From Prevotella sp. (GTDB taxonomy: Bacteria; Bacteroidota; Bacteroidia; Bacteroidales; Bacteroidaceae), in NCBI GenBank assembly GCA_016286995.1, contig JAEEVA010000009.1:1-64000 (forward strand): a stretch of 64,000 bases of DNA. Direction: 5' to 3'. Positions 16,149 to 25,062 of the stretch are shown piece after piece. Below the pieces are notes generated by a model. It ran no database searches. It saw nothing but the letters and a program-made list of their open reading frames with translations, and was not told where the DNA came from. A program made the position numbers and the translations under genes. How positions within the stretch are numbered: position 1 is the first letter of the stretch; each line of letters starts with the position of its first letter.

Positions 16149-17217
16149 TACATATTAAATGATAGATGTTTAGTATTTCCCGATTGACGTTATCCATAGA
16201 AAAGTGTTTATACACAAATTGTCTTGAATAATCACTCATATCCATACGAATCTCCTGACTTTCAATAAGGCATGTTAATTTTTCAGCAAGTTCCTTCCAA
16301 TTTCCAAAATCGAAAACCAAGGCATTCTTCCCATCCTCAAGCACATCAGGCAGTCCACCAACAGGAGTCGTGATGACACAAATGCCGTATGCCCATGCCT
16401 CCAATATTACCATCGGGAAGCCCTCTTCGTAGGAACACATACATAAAATATTGGCCTTTCGGAAAATATTCTCTTTTTCTTTTCCAACCACATACCCCGT
16501 AAAGGTCACGGAGTCCGAAAGTCCCATATTTTCTGACATCTTCTTGAAACGTTCCACCTCACCATTGCCCAACATCATGATTCTCCAATCAGGGTATTGT
16601 TTTTCTATCTCCTGCCAGGCCTTCAACAACAAATCAGGCGCCTTATTATCATTGAAATACGCTGCCATGATAATAAGCTTTTCTTTCTCTTCGAGTGGCA
16701 CCTTCGGCACTTCCTCACAGGCATTGTACAATACAGTTGTGGGAGTCTGGATGTCGGCATATTGCTCTTGAAAGAGCACTTGCCACTTCTTAGCTAAGAG
16801 GATAACAAGATTAGCGCGCCTTAGACACCATTTAAACAAGGTGTTTTGTGTATGGTTTTTCAGCTGGTTGCCCATGTGGATGTGCATGATGATACGCTTT
16901 CTGCCCATCAGCGCTAACAGGAACACGGGCATCTGAATGACAAGGCATATTCTATCAGGCACCGTATGGAAATGCACAATGTCATATCGCCAGATAATGA
17001 ACAGCGCAAGGATATTGGCTTTCAGCGCATACCACAGTTTCCAAGCATAATTACGCTGTATCTGCGTACCTAACCAATAGCAACCATATTCTTGCCATAC
17101 TGGCATCTTCTTCATCAGCCGAATGACAGAAGCCACACCGCCTGCGCTTTGCTCAGCAGAGCCAACAACAAGGACACGTTTCTTTTTCAATAACGGATTT
17201 GATGATTGCATCGCCAC
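16141..17217 (-). CDS. Glycosyltransferase family 4 (GT-B fold)
   Basis: A 358-residue transferase. N-terminal half: KKRVLVVGSAEQSAGGVASVIRLMKKM and YDIVHFHTVPDRICLVIQ. C-terminal half: LIIMAAYFNDNKAPDLLLKAWQ, VTFTGYVVGKEKENIFRKA and ILCMCSYEEGFPMVILEAWAYGICVI, the E-x7-E motif. The exact sugar is unknown. Eighteen bp separate it from the acetyltransferase gene. It overlaps the following GT2 gene, consistent with coupled translation. Confidence 0.9.
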   Translation of the reverse strand: MAMQSSNPLLKKKRVLVVGSAEQSAGGVASVIRLMKKMPVWQEYGCYWLGTQIQRNYAWKLWYALKANILALFIIWRYDIVHFHTVPDRICLVIQMPVFLLALMGRKRIIMHIHMGNQLKNHTQNTLFKWCLRRANLVILLAKKWQVLFQEQYADIQTPTTVLYNACEEVPKVPLEEKEKLIIMAAYFNDNKAPDLLLKAWQEIEKQYPDWRIMMLGNGEVERFKKMSENMGLSDSVTFTGYVVGKEKENIFRKANILCMCSYEEGFPMVILEAWAYGICVITTPVGGLPDVLEDGKNALVFDFGNWKELAEKLTCLIESQEIRMDMSDYSRQFVYKHFSMDNVNREILNIYHLICNE

Positions 17218-17235
17218 ACTCTACTTTGCAGAGAA

Positions 17236-17805
17236 TTACACGAATTCTTTCCCATACAGCTGTCGGTCGTTCTCTTTCGCTTGATCTTCAGAGAAACGTC
17301 TCTTAATCAGTTTGGCTGGCACGCCACCGACAATAGAATAAGGCGGGAACGACTGTGTGACAACCGCACCGGCAGCAACGACGCTGCCTCGACCAATAGT
17401 CACGCCCTTCAATATCGTCACATTAGCCCCTACCCATACATCGTCCTCTATGACAACGGGTGCATCGTTTTCGGACAGCTTTTCGTCTACAGTAACATCA
17501 ATGATATACTTACCTATCAAGTCAATGCGGTGGTCACCAGTGACAATCGTAGGACGAGGCCCAAAAATGACTTTCCGACCAATGGTCAGCGGAGCCTCCG
17601 TACAATAGAAAGTGCTTCCCTTAGGGATGGAAGTCCCGTCACCTATGGAGAGGTTCTCCAGACCTTTGATGTCCGATGACATCGGGCGCAGAGACACCCC
17701 CTTGCCGCAATACTTCATCGCCCGTTTCCATACAGGACTCCAAAGTCTATCCCATAGCCAACTCGGCGCCAAACTCATCTTCACCAAAAAACTATAAATA
17801 TTCAT
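17236..17805 (-). CDS. Hexapeptide-repeat O-acyltransferase (WcaF/maltose acetyltransferase type)
   Basis: A 189-residue left-handed beta-helix protein. Repeats run through DGTSIPKGSTFYCTEAPLTIGRKVIFG and VVIEDDVWVGANVTILKGVTIGRGSVVAAGAVV, closing with the usual IVGGVPAKLIKRRF. Such proteins move an acetyl group from acetyl-CoA to a sugar hydroxyl, so it probably decorates the repeat unit. The active-site His is expected in the TGDHRIDLIG segment. Overlaps the polymerase gene by 4 bp (ATGA). Confidence 0.9.
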   Translation of the reverse strand: MNIYSFLVKMSLAPSWLWDRLWSPVWKRAMKYCGKGVSLRPMSSDIKGLENLSIGDGTSIPKGSTFYCTEAPLTIGRKVIFGPRPTIVTGDHRIDLIGKYIIDVTVDEKLSENDAPVVIEDDVWVGANVTILKGVTIGRGSVVAAGAVVTQSFPPYSIVGGVPAKLIKRRFSEDQAKENDRQLYGKEFV

Positions 17806-19040
17806 GATGACAATAATTGTTCATTATATTCATTCGTTTCTTTCAACAATTCATCATTCTCGTCCTCGTTTTCATCTTCGTCTTCGTTACCGTTAAGGTT
17901 AAGGTTAGCGTTCAGACACAGGCCGAGGAGCATACAATATCCCATTCCCTTTCCCGAGAGCCACGAAGAGTCGGCCGTCTGCTCAATGACCAGGCAGAAG
18001 AACACCATCATGGCCACACGGTAATAGCGCATGTCAACGATTTCATTGAAGGCAATCAGCCTACGTTTCCAGAAGATACAGAATAGGACAACCCCCACGA
18101 TACCATATTGTGCCAAAGACGGATAGAAGGCATCGCAGATAAAACCTCCTCCCTTATCAAGGCCCCATATAGTATTCAAATGATAATGATGATAAAGTGG
18201 AGAATAGTATCTCCATGCCCCATTCGTCGCAAATGTTCCCATACCAGAACCAAACGGGAAATAGTCCCTCAATATTTCCAAGGATGTTTTGTAAGTCATG
18301 GGGCGAGCTAACGCAGCATTGTTCCATCCCGACATGTAATAGATATCAAAACGCTGCCATACCACTGCAATCACTACAGCCATCAGCAAAGTAACAAAAA
18401 CAACCGTCTTGGGAGATTTGAAATTAAGTTGCTGTTTCACGAAGAACAACAATGCAATAAAGCATACCACCTCGCCCATGAACTTAAACTTCGGCGCAAA
18501 CAATCCTGTTAAGACAATAACCAAGGCTATCAACTTGTTTAGTTGCGTTTCTTCCGTAAATAAATACCAGGCGATACCAGTACAGATAGCCAATTGTCCC
18601 AAGATGGGGAACTCCGCTTCTATGCCTCGTTGGGTGATTTCGGGATGATAATATATCCACAATGCCAAGGTAGCAATCATGGTTGAGAGCATCCATTTCT
18701 TTTGTCTCTCCGTAAACTGCGGATTCAGAATCCACGTACAATAGATGACAGAGAATGGACGTATCTGCTGAACAATCTCCAGACGCACAGCTCCAAACAC
18801 ATTTACCTTCATATATAATGAATAGGCCACATAGAACGCCAGAATTCCAAGGAACGTAAAGTATTCCTTCCATGGTTCGGGGTTCGTATCAGGATTGCGT
18901 TTCTGGTAAAATGTATAGAGTATCAGAACTGCCGTCATCGCCTCGTCCATGTATTGAAAGCCTTCAAGTTCGTTGAAAGCAATACAGGTGGGGAAATAGA
19001 TTATCCAAAATAGGGTAAAGGACCTTGCGATTGAGTTCAT
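17802..19040 (-). CDS. Wzy-like polysaccharide polymerase
   Basis: A 412-residue membrane protein with roughly ten hydrophobic segments and a larger loop about residues 220-300 (VVWQRFDIYYMSGWNNAALARP ... FPFGSGMGTFATNGAWRYYSPLYHHYHLNT), a pattern seen in O-antigen polymerases/ligases. Sequence alone cannot separate polymerase from ligase, but it is the only such gene in the locus and sits among transferases. The C-terminal tail is a low-complexity run (NANLNLNGNEDEDENEDEND) coded by a hexamer-like repeat at 17857-17914. Confidence 0.75.
   Translation of the reverse strand: MNSIARSFTLFWIIYFPTCIAFNELEGFQYMDEAMTAVLILYTFYQKRNPDTNPEPWKEYFTFLGILAFYVAYSLYMKVNVFGAVRLEIVQQIRPFSVIYCTWILNPQFTERQKKWMLSTMIATLALWIYYHPEITQRGIEAEFPILGQLAICTGIAWYLFTEETQLNKLIALVIVLTGLFAPKFKFMGEVVCFIALLFFVKQQLNFKSPKTVVFVTLLMAVVIAVVWQRFDIYYMSGWNNAALARPMTYKTSLEILRDYFPFGSGMGTFATNGAWRYYSPLYHHYHLNTIWGLDKGGGFICDAFYPSLAQYGIVGVVLFCIFWKRRLIAFNEIVDMRYYRVAMMVFFCLVIEQTADSSWLSGKGMGYCMLLGLCLNANLNLNGNEDEDENEDENDELLKETNEYNEQLLSS
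17857..17914. repeat. Hexamer tract coding for an Asn/Glu/Asp run
   Basis: On the + strand: GTTACC GTTAAG GTTAAG GTTAGC preceded by TCGTCTTCG-type units. Read on the - strand it gives the acidic Asn-rich tail of the Wzy-like protein. Confidence 0.7.
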
Positions 19041-19052
19041 CAGTTAATATCA

Positions 19053-19817
19053 TTATTTTTCAAATGGTATTTGAAACCATGCATATTTATTTCTTGCCCA
19101 CGTTTTCTGACCAATAAGGTAGATGGCCTTCAACAGCCATTTTGGCAAAAAGCTTTTCATCGTCTTTCTTTTGTTGTTTTTTTCATACCAAGAACCTGCA
19201 TAATTGTGAGCACAATAACTCTTCGGAGTTCGTCTTACTTGAATGGCATTACGTGAATTAAAGAAATCGCCATCAAAGACATACAACTCATGGTCTTTTG
19301 TAGTATAGGGATACAACTCGTCCAAACGACGAAACTTATAGCCTAAATCTACCAGCACGTGATGGAACTGACATGGCAGAGGAAGCATGTCATAGGTCCC
19401 GTCCTCTTTGACAAAAGCTCTATTCTCATAGGTATCCAGAACGTCTTTAATCCATTGGCACCCTTTCTCTGCTCCAATAACAGCAGCCTCAAATCCTTTT
19501 ATCTGGTCATGCCCTATGAAATAAGGAAGGTGGAGTAAATCGTTGAAACTTTTATAGACCACCACATCAGAGTCAAGATAAATGCCACCATAATGATAAA
19601 GAGCATAAAGACGAATATAATCTGCAGCAAATGCATATTTCTTAGCATCAAAAGCTTGTTTCGTCCATAAGACAGAGGCGACATCAAATCGCTGAGTGTC
19701 CCAAAGGCATATTTCATAATCTGGGAGATGCTCCTTCCATGTATCAAGACAGGCATGAATATCTGGCGGGAACGAATCTCCACTCAACCAGCAATAATGG
19801 ATAATCTTCGGAATCAT
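19053..19817 (-). CDS. Glycosyltransferase family 32 (capsular polysaccharide type)
   Basis: A 254-residue transferase beginning IPKIIHYCWLSGDSFPPDI, the family hallmark. The DxD-containing motif is YGGIYLDSDVVVYKSFNDLL (near residue 95), preceded by AADYIRLYALYHYG. C-terminal: YCAHNYAGSWYEKN, also typical. It would add a hexose to the growing unit. Start and stop overlap with the previous gene by one base (TAATG), a sign of translational coupling. Confidence 0.9.
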   Translation of the reverse strand: MIPKIIHYCWLSGDSFPPDIHACLDTWKEHLPDYEICLWDTQRFDVASVLWTKQAFDAKKYAFAADYIRLYALYHYGGIYLDSDVVVYKSFNDLLHLPYFIGHDQIKGFEAAVIGAEKGCQWIKDVLDTYENRAFVKEDGTYDMLPLPCQFHHVLVDLGYKFRRLDELYPYTTKDHELYVFDGDFFNSRNAIQVRRTPKSYCAHNYAGSWYEKNNKRKTMKSFLPKWLLKAIYLIGQKTWARNKYAWFQIPFEK

Positions 19818-20971
19818 TATGAAAGAATTAGACTTTCTTTGATTACATACGAATACAGAAATTGGGTAACGTTCGGTTGTTGGGACATATCAATCGCTGT
19901 TTCGTTGTTAATAACACTTTGCATCGCTTTGGCCATTTCTCCAGGATTATCCTGTTCAACTTTTATACCAAATTTCCAATTGTTACTTGCCGTCTCTGCA
20001 CCACCGACATCAGTACTGATGATAAAGCAGCCACAAGCGGCAGCCTGACTATATACATTGGCATACCCCTCATGACGGGCAGAAGACAAATAAACCTTTG
20101 CACGCAGAAAATATTCAAACAATTGTTTCTGGTCATAAATCATACCAGTAAAGAATACTTTATCTCTCAAATGTGGATTATCCTCAAAGAATTTTAATAT
20201 TCGTTGTTCATAAGCTGATGTCTTTCCCACTTCAAAGCTATCAGTAATTGGACCCATCAAATAGACTTTCCAATTTTTCAAATCTAACTTGCTCAAAGCG
20301 TCAAGCATCATGTCCGTGTTTTTCTGATAGTTGCCTATTCGTCCAACAGAAATCATAATGTTTTCTTTTTCTTCCCAATTGCGGAACTTAAGACCAAGTT
20401 CTGAAAAGAGTTCATCGTCCAAGCAAGGGTGAAGCGACACCAATCCAGTCCAGTGAAACTTTTTATAGACATTTTCCATGAGGCGATATGCCCGTTCATT
20501 GGCTACAGTGAACGCAACATGATTGAAAAAGAACTGGCAAAGCATTCTCTTGATGATAGCACTTATTCCATTGCCATAAACAAGTCCTGTTTCGAGAAAA
20601 TCCTGCGCCTGCGGTCCTTCCATATCGCCAAACACTACTATGGTTACATTGGGATTAAGTTTCAACAGCAGCCAAGTAAGTACCATGTGGTGAGCAGAAC
20701 AGCCACAAAAGAAAATAGAATTCAAGCGTTTGGCATTAGGCAGGATGAAACGTATCCAGTCTATTATTTCATGCCATTTCCGAACATGCCTCCTTTTTGT
20801 TCCTACTAATTCTACTCCTCTATAACTGGACGGCAAATCCACATCACCCATATTACTACCATATACCACTTTAAGAGGCACGTCCTGTTCACGTGCCAGA
20901 TAGTAAGGGATGAGGAATACATCCTTTGAAAGATACATTTTCTGGAACTCAGCCAGATAAGCCATATTCAT
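19817..20971 (-). CDS. Glycosyltransferase family 4-like, with altered E-x7-E motif
   Basis: A 384-residue GT-B protein. The donor half shows IMISVGRIGNYQKNTDMMLDAL, DKVFFTGMIYDQKQLFEYF and KVYLSSARHEGYANVYSQAAACGCFIISTDVGG. In most relatives the segment reads E-G-x-x-x-x-x-x-E; here the second Glu is Gln (YSQAAACG). The enzyme may still be active since that position varies in some members. The start at 20971 gives an ATGA overlap with the upstream gene; an in-frame ATG at 20998 lies inside that gene and is less likely. Confidence 0.82.
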   Translation of the reverse strand: MNMAYLAEFQKMYLSKDVFLIPYYLAREQDVPLKVVYGSNMGDVDLPSSYRGVELVGTKRRHVRKWHEIIDWIRFILPNAKRLNSIFFCGCSAHHMVLTWLLLKLNPNVTIVVFGDMEGPQAQDFLETGLVYGNGISAIIKRMLCQFFFNHVAFTVANERAYRLMENVYKKFHWTGLVSLHPCLDDELFSELGLKFRNWEEKENIMISVGRIGNYQKNTDMMLDALSKLDLKNWKVYLMGPITDSFEVGKTSAYEQRILKFFEDNPHLRDKVFFTGMIYDQKQLFEYFLRAKVYLSSARHEGYANVYSQAAACGCFIISTDVGGAETASNNWKFGIKVEQDNPGEMAKAMQSVINNETAIDMSQQPNVTQFLYSYVIKESLILS

Positions 20972-21915
20972 ACCATATAGCCGTGCTCTTCCAGCCACCT
21001 CATTATTTGTTTAACACGAAGACTCCAGTCAGACATTTGTATAGCCGTCTGTCTATTCTTGTTTACCAAATCTTGGTAGTCATCTATATGGGCTAATAAT
21101 TCCTTTATCTGATTAACGACATCCTCAGACTTCATCTGGACCACAGGATCATAGCCAATCAAATCTATCAGTTCCTTCGGAGCACGACCTAAAATAATCA
21201 CCCCCGAAAGCATACATTCCCAATATCTTTGCGTAAGAGTTTCTACACCTCCTGCTAATTCCTTCTGCATGTCGCAGCGTGGCACGGCCAACACAATTTT
21301 TGATTTTGCCAACGCATCGACTAAATCGTTTCGGGTTTGTAGAAGGCCCTGTTCATTCTTGCTCGACACAACACTTATATCCTCACCCAAGTTAAGGTTA
21401 TCAAACATACTTGTAACACGACCGAACTGTAAAAAGTCAATATCACGTTCTTTCAGTGGTGTTCCACCTTGATATATATTTGATTCGATGCCTTCTGTGA
21501 TGGTAAGAATGTTCACCTCAGGGAGCCGATGGCAAAACTCTTCTGCTGTTTGTGAAGATGTAAAAACAGCCGATTTGACACCATGGCGTCTGAGCCATTG
21601 TTCCGTGTAATCCCAATACTTGGGCCAGCAATCCCACAAAACAGGTATAATCTCATAACATCCCCACCAAGGAAATGTGTCCACATCAAGACTCGGAGGT
21701 TCAGCAAAACAAAGAATTGCACTATCCTTGCGCTTGGGGAACATCCTTTCCAAAACATACAACAGTAAGCGTAGCTTTCGCCATTCATAAAAGGAGTTAA
21801 CCTTATTTCCTCCAGCTTCCACCCATGCGTTATAAGGAGCCAATTTAAAATTGCTGTTATTCTTATAATGCATCGGTTCTACCGCTTTCACCGTTTTCTT
21901 ACATGTCAATGGCAT
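20968..21915 (-). CDS. Probable glycosyltransferase (GT-B, family unclear)
   Basis: A 315-residue protein. The C-terminal region, RDIDFLQFGRVTSMFD, GGVETLTQRYWECMLSGVIILGRAPKELIDLIGYDPVV and IKELLAHIDDYQDLVNKNRQ, resembles the C-terminal domain of CgeB/GT1-like transferases, where the R-x-x-E segment replaces E-x7-E. N-terminal evidence is weaker. It is the first gene after a 296-bp non-coding gap in an otherwise tightly packed operon, so a second promoter or a cassette junction may lie just upstream. Confidence 0.65.
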   Translation of the reverse strand: MPLTCKKTVKAVEPMHYKNNSNFKLAPYNAWVEAGGNKVNSFYEWRKLRLLLYVLERMFPKRKDSAILCFAEPPSLDVDTFPWWGCYEIIPVLWDCWPKYWDYTEQWLRRHGVKSAVFTSSQTAEEFCHRLPEVNILTITEGIESNIYQGGTPLKERDIDFLQFGRVTSMFDNLNLGEDISVVSSKNEQGLLQTRNDLVDALAKSKIVLAVPRCDMQKELAGGVETLTQRYWECMLSGVIILGRAPKELIDLIGYDPVVQMKSEDVVNQIKELLAHIDDYQDLVNKNRQTAIQMSDWSLRVKQIMRWLEEHGYMV

Positions 21916-22214
21916 CTTAATTTCTTTCGCATTATAGATAGAGGAAGATAAAAGAAGATAACTTATTATATGTTGGAAATACCAAGTTACTCTGCAAGAG
22001 AAGCCATATCATACAGTAAGAAAGTACATATTGCATTGTAAAAGATGTTCCATTGCAAAAAAGTTGTTACAACTTTTAAAATATTTGTTACAGCTTTTCA
22101 AAAAGTTGTTACAACTTTTTTGTCGTTTGACATCTTTTGCATTGTAATCGCTACGGTTTTGCAGCGTAACGGATGCTTTGATAGCAGGTAATTGATAGTC
22201 AACGGTATCATGGT
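21916..22214. other. Non-coding gap inside the glycosyltransferase operon
   Basis: A 299-bp AT-rich gap with a 21-bp tandem repeat (22064-22126). TTGCATTGTAA occurs in direct orientation on both sides of it (22031-22041 and 22138-22148), and AAAAGATGT/ACATCTTTT flank it as an inverted pair. A small frame at 22009-22218 on the - strand overlaps the upstream stop by ATGA but is mostly this repeat. Confidence 0.5.
22064..22126. repeat. Three tandem 21-bp repeats
   Basis: Units begin TTGTTACAACTTTT, TTGTTACAGCTTTT and TTGTTACAACTTTT at 22064, 22085 and 22106. Each unit contains a short inverted pair AAAGTTGT/ACAACTTT with its neighbour. Because 21 is a multiple of three, the - strand reads KSCNN-type heptapeptides. 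Confidence 0.85.
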
Positions 22215-23138
22215 TCATAAACTGTCAATATAAAACAAACGTCTTATAAATCCTTTAAAGCACATATAATTACTCATCACGGTATGCTTGCTTTGTTTAC
22301 TGCGAAAATAGCTACTAAACAAGTTATATGCCTCTTTATTTTCTTCAACGACAATATCGCTCAGCAGGACAACGTGATTATAAAGTAAAGTATGATAAGT
22401 TTCCTCCATCCCTTTATCACAATGCGTACCACTACCATCTAATCCATTATTAGCAGTCAAGGAATGACCTGGGTATAGAGACAACTTCCCTTTTAGGAAC
22501 AAAGATGCATAGAATCGCACATACCAGGAATCAACCAATCCCACCTTTTGACAATATAGATTGCCATAGTTACCGCAGCCTCCTCCGACATCAAATTTCG
22601 TCTTTTTGAAACGTAATCCTCGAAGAAGCGGCTTGGGATTTATCTCTAACAAATCCCAAGCACGTTTCCATGTTGCCCATCCCCAGCATTGAAAATACAT
22701 GAGGAAAAAAGTCTCAGGCAGTTTTTCTTTTATGGGGGGAACAAATGCAGAGACAGTACCCACACGGTCATCATCCTTATATTTCTCCAAAGCATTATTC
22801 ATAAACTGCAAGAAAAAGGGGGAAAGAATGAGATCATCCTCTACAACAATAACCCGCCCATATTTGTCAATAACCTTAGTAATGCCAGCAATCAGGCTGT
22901 TAGCCAAGCCTTGGTTCTTCTCATACTCCACAATATGGATGGACTTAAAGCCATTAATTGTATGAATATAAGCACGTGTTTCTTCCACGCCTTTACGCTT
23001 CTCCTCCGTTTTCGGGCCATCTGAGAAAACATATAAGTCGGACTCCGCAGCTTCCTTATTCCGCAGCAAGGACTCAACGGCCATGCGGGTATGTTCGGCA
23101 CGGCAGTAGGTGAATAGGGCTATCGGAGCGTATGTCAT
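22215..23138 (-). CDS. Glycosyltransferase family 2-like / GNT-I-like sugar transferase
   Basis: A 307-residue protein that opens APIALFTYCRAEHTRMAVESLLRN and LYVFSDGPKTEE, followed by HIVEYEKNQGLANSLIAGI and RVIVVEDDLILSPFFLQFMN. The EDD is the expected metal-binding motif. Downstream, YFQCWGWATWKRAWDLLE is typical of this subgroup of transferases found in surface polysaccharide loci. Overlaps the upstream gene by 4 bp (ATGA). Confidence 0.85.
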   Translation of the reverse strand: MTYAPIALFTYCRAEHTRMAVESLLRNKEAAESDLYVFSDGPKTEEKRKGVEETRAYIHTINGFKSIHIVEYEKNQGLANSLIAGITKVIDKYGRVIVVEDDLILSPFFLQFMNNALEKYKDDDRVGTVSAFVPPIKEKLPETFFLMYFQCWGWATWKRAWDLLEINPKPLLRGLRFKKTKFDVGGGCGNYGNLYCQKVGLVDSWYVRFYASLFLKGKLSLYPGHSLTANNGLDGSGTHCDKGMEETYHTLLYNHVVLLSDIVVEENKEAYNLFSSYFRSKQSKHTVMSNYMCFKGFIRRLFYIDSL

Positions 23139-24145
23139 GATTTGTGTTTTGTGATTTTTCTTTTTACCCGATAATACAGGTTAACCCAATAGATGAACTT
23201 GTCCAAAAAACACCGCATGGACTTGCTCTCTCTATATGATCTGCCTAAGACAACGTAGAATCTGGAAAAAAGAAAGTCTATTTCATCTCTACCAACTATC
23301 ATTGAAGGCGTATTGAAAGAGGACTTACAATGAATGATGGTATGGGCTGTTTCATCAGTTATACCATTTTCACATCGAATCTTCCGATAAATATACTTAT
23401 TGCAAAATGGTGAATAATCAAGATTGGGAGTGAAGTTACTACGCATGTGCCAGAAATGCACAATTCTTGCATCCATCAAATACTGTATGCTCATCGCAAC
23501 CTGACAATTATAGACATCAGGCAGACACTCAATGATATAGCCGTAACTCTTATCGGTTCGTAGCAATGCCCGTTGGTCGGAAGCGTTTCCTTTGTTAAAT
23601 GCAGAGTGTTTCCAGTTATCATTCCACTTTTGAAAGAATTCTCGAGTGAGTTGATTGTCTTTGACCAACATACAACCAGAATTAAACCAATATAGGCTAT
23701 CAGAAACATCAACATCGAAAATCCGTTTCATATCTCTGTGAACATAATCAAAACTCACATGATTACTGAATGGTCCATGCAGTTCTGGTACCATGGCTAT
23801 GTTTTGAACAGAAAGATTGTCCACCTCATCTAAAGGACCGGTTATTACTGTGTCAGTATCAATGAAAAGGAAGTCACCGTCTATGAGATTCCTGATAGAG
23901 GTCTTGATTTCCCTGGAACGATATTTTACCGAATAATCATCTGGAACAGGAATAATTTTTATTTCCGATATCAATGAAACCAAGGATGGAAATTTGCCAA
24001 CACGCTTAGATGTTGGTTCGTCAACAAGAACAACGACCTTGTCATTAGGATGATACCGACGCAGAGAGAATAAGGAAGCCCATAATTCCTCCAAGTATAA
24101 ATCTTCCTCTGTACTTGCAAGAACATATACTATTTGAGTCTCCAT
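23135..24145 (-). CDS. Glycosyltransferase, GT8/GT-A-like
   Basis: A 336-residue protein. It begins TQIVYVLASTEEDLYLEELWASLFSLRRYHP, with GDFLFIDTDTVITGPLDEV as the DxD motif near residue 97 and NSGCMLVKDNQLTREFFQKWN as the acceptor-side motif, as in GT8-type retaining transferases. The late DARIVHFWHMRSNF could hold the metal-binding His. The precise family is not certain. Overlaps the ATP-grasp gene by 16 bp. Confidence 0.75.
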   Translation of the reverse strand: METQIVYVLASTEEDLYLEELWASLFSLRRYHPNDKVVVLVDEPTSKRVGKFPSLVSLISEIKIIPVPDDYSVKYRSREIKTSIRNLIDGDFLFIDTDTVITGPLDEVDNLSVQNIAMVPELHGPFSNHVSFDYVHRDMKRIFDVDVSDSLYWFNSGCMLVKDNQLTREFFQKWNDNWKHSAFNKGNASDQRALLRTDKSYGYIIECLPDVYNCQVAMSIQYLMDARIVHFWHMRSNFTPNLDYSPFCNKYIYRKIRCENGITDETAHTIIHCKSSFNTPSMIVGRDEIDFLFSRFYVVLGRSYRESKSMRCFLDKFIYWVNLYYRVKRKITKHKS

Positions 24146-25062
24146 TTGATTGTCTTCTTTTTGCTAAAATCAAGTTTTATTTGTTTCCCCATTTCAAGCA
24201 ATGCTTCCTCCGTATAATCATCATCACGTCCTGCTGCAGACGTAAATGTCAATTCGCCAAAATATACCCGTCCATTAATCTCATAAAAATCAACTCGGAC
24301 TTGTTCGAAATCTTCTCCAAGTTTAGCGGCATATTCCAACATCTTTCCAAGATTCTTGGGCTTGGGAATAGAAGTATGGTTCTGAGCCTTCTTATTAATC
24401 CAATGAGTGAGAGGATTCCAGTCCAAATCATATAACCCAAAATCACCGGTATTAGTCATCGGAGTTCGATTAGCCCACGTACCGATACAGAACGGTTTGC
24501 CGTTAAATACTTTGATTTTATAATCCACTAATCCGAGGGGGTTATCTGTTTCCAATAGCTGTTCTGCTATGAAACATGGTTTGATAGAAAGATAATGAGG
24601 TTGAGCAGAAGCTATGAATTTCCTCGCACCACCGTTATTAAGTCTCCTGATAATTTCCTCCTTATCTATCTTTGTTTTATCAGGCACTATAATAATATCA
24701 CTATTCCCATTGTTTGGCTTTAATACATATTTATCGGGAAGACTATCAAAATCTATATCTTCTGCCTTATCCCACTTTCCATACAACGGAATCAATAAAT
24801 GACCAAGCCCTTTTTCTTCAACAAACTCCCGTACCCGATATTTGTCGGTACATAAAGACCAAAGGCTTGTATCTGTATAAAATGCCAACCAGTTAATTTT
24901 CTCATTTAGCGTCTGTGGATTCTTCCAATTAATCCATTTGTGAAAAACGTCCCTATACAATATGTCTGCCAATCTTCGGGGATTATGATATTGTGCCCAT
25001 AAGACATATCGATTTCTGACAGCCCAATATATGGCATCTTTAGCTGTTCTAAACAATATCAT
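24130..25062 (-). CDS. TupA-like ATP-grasp protein of polysaccharide loci
   Basis: A 310-residue protein of the ATP-grasp superfamily. Visible features are INWKNPQTLNEKINWLAFY, TDKYRVREFVEEKGLG, DKYVLKPNNGNSDIIIV (nucleotide-binding lysine region) and VRVDFYEINGRVYFGELTFTSAAG (metal-binding Glu). Related TupA proteins take part in making teichuronopeptide in Bacillus; in capsule loci they are thought to link amino acids or similar groups to sugars. The substrate here is unknown. It overlaps wzx by 14 bp. Confidence 0.82.
   Translation of the reverse strand: MILFRTAKDAIYWAVRNRYVLWAQYHNPRRLADILYRDVFHKWINWKNPQTLNEKINWLAFYTDTSLWSLCTDKYRVREFVEEKGLGHLLIPLYGKWDKAEDIDFDSLPDKYVLKPNNGNSDIIIVPDKTKIDKEEIIRRLNNGGARKFIASAQPHYLSIKPCFIAEQLLETDNPLGLVDYKIKVFNGKPFCIGTWANRTPMTNTGDFGLYDLDWNPLTHWINKKAQNHTSIPKPKNLGKMLEYAAKLGEDFEQVRVDFYEINGRVYFGELTFTSAAGRDDDYTEEALLEMGKQIKLDFSKKKTIKWRLK

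Noticed and set aside
22009..22218. 69-codon gene after the GT2-like gene
   Set aside because: Although it begins with an ATGA overlap, a large part is a 21-bp tandem repeat and no domain is seen; listed as a repeat and a finding instead.
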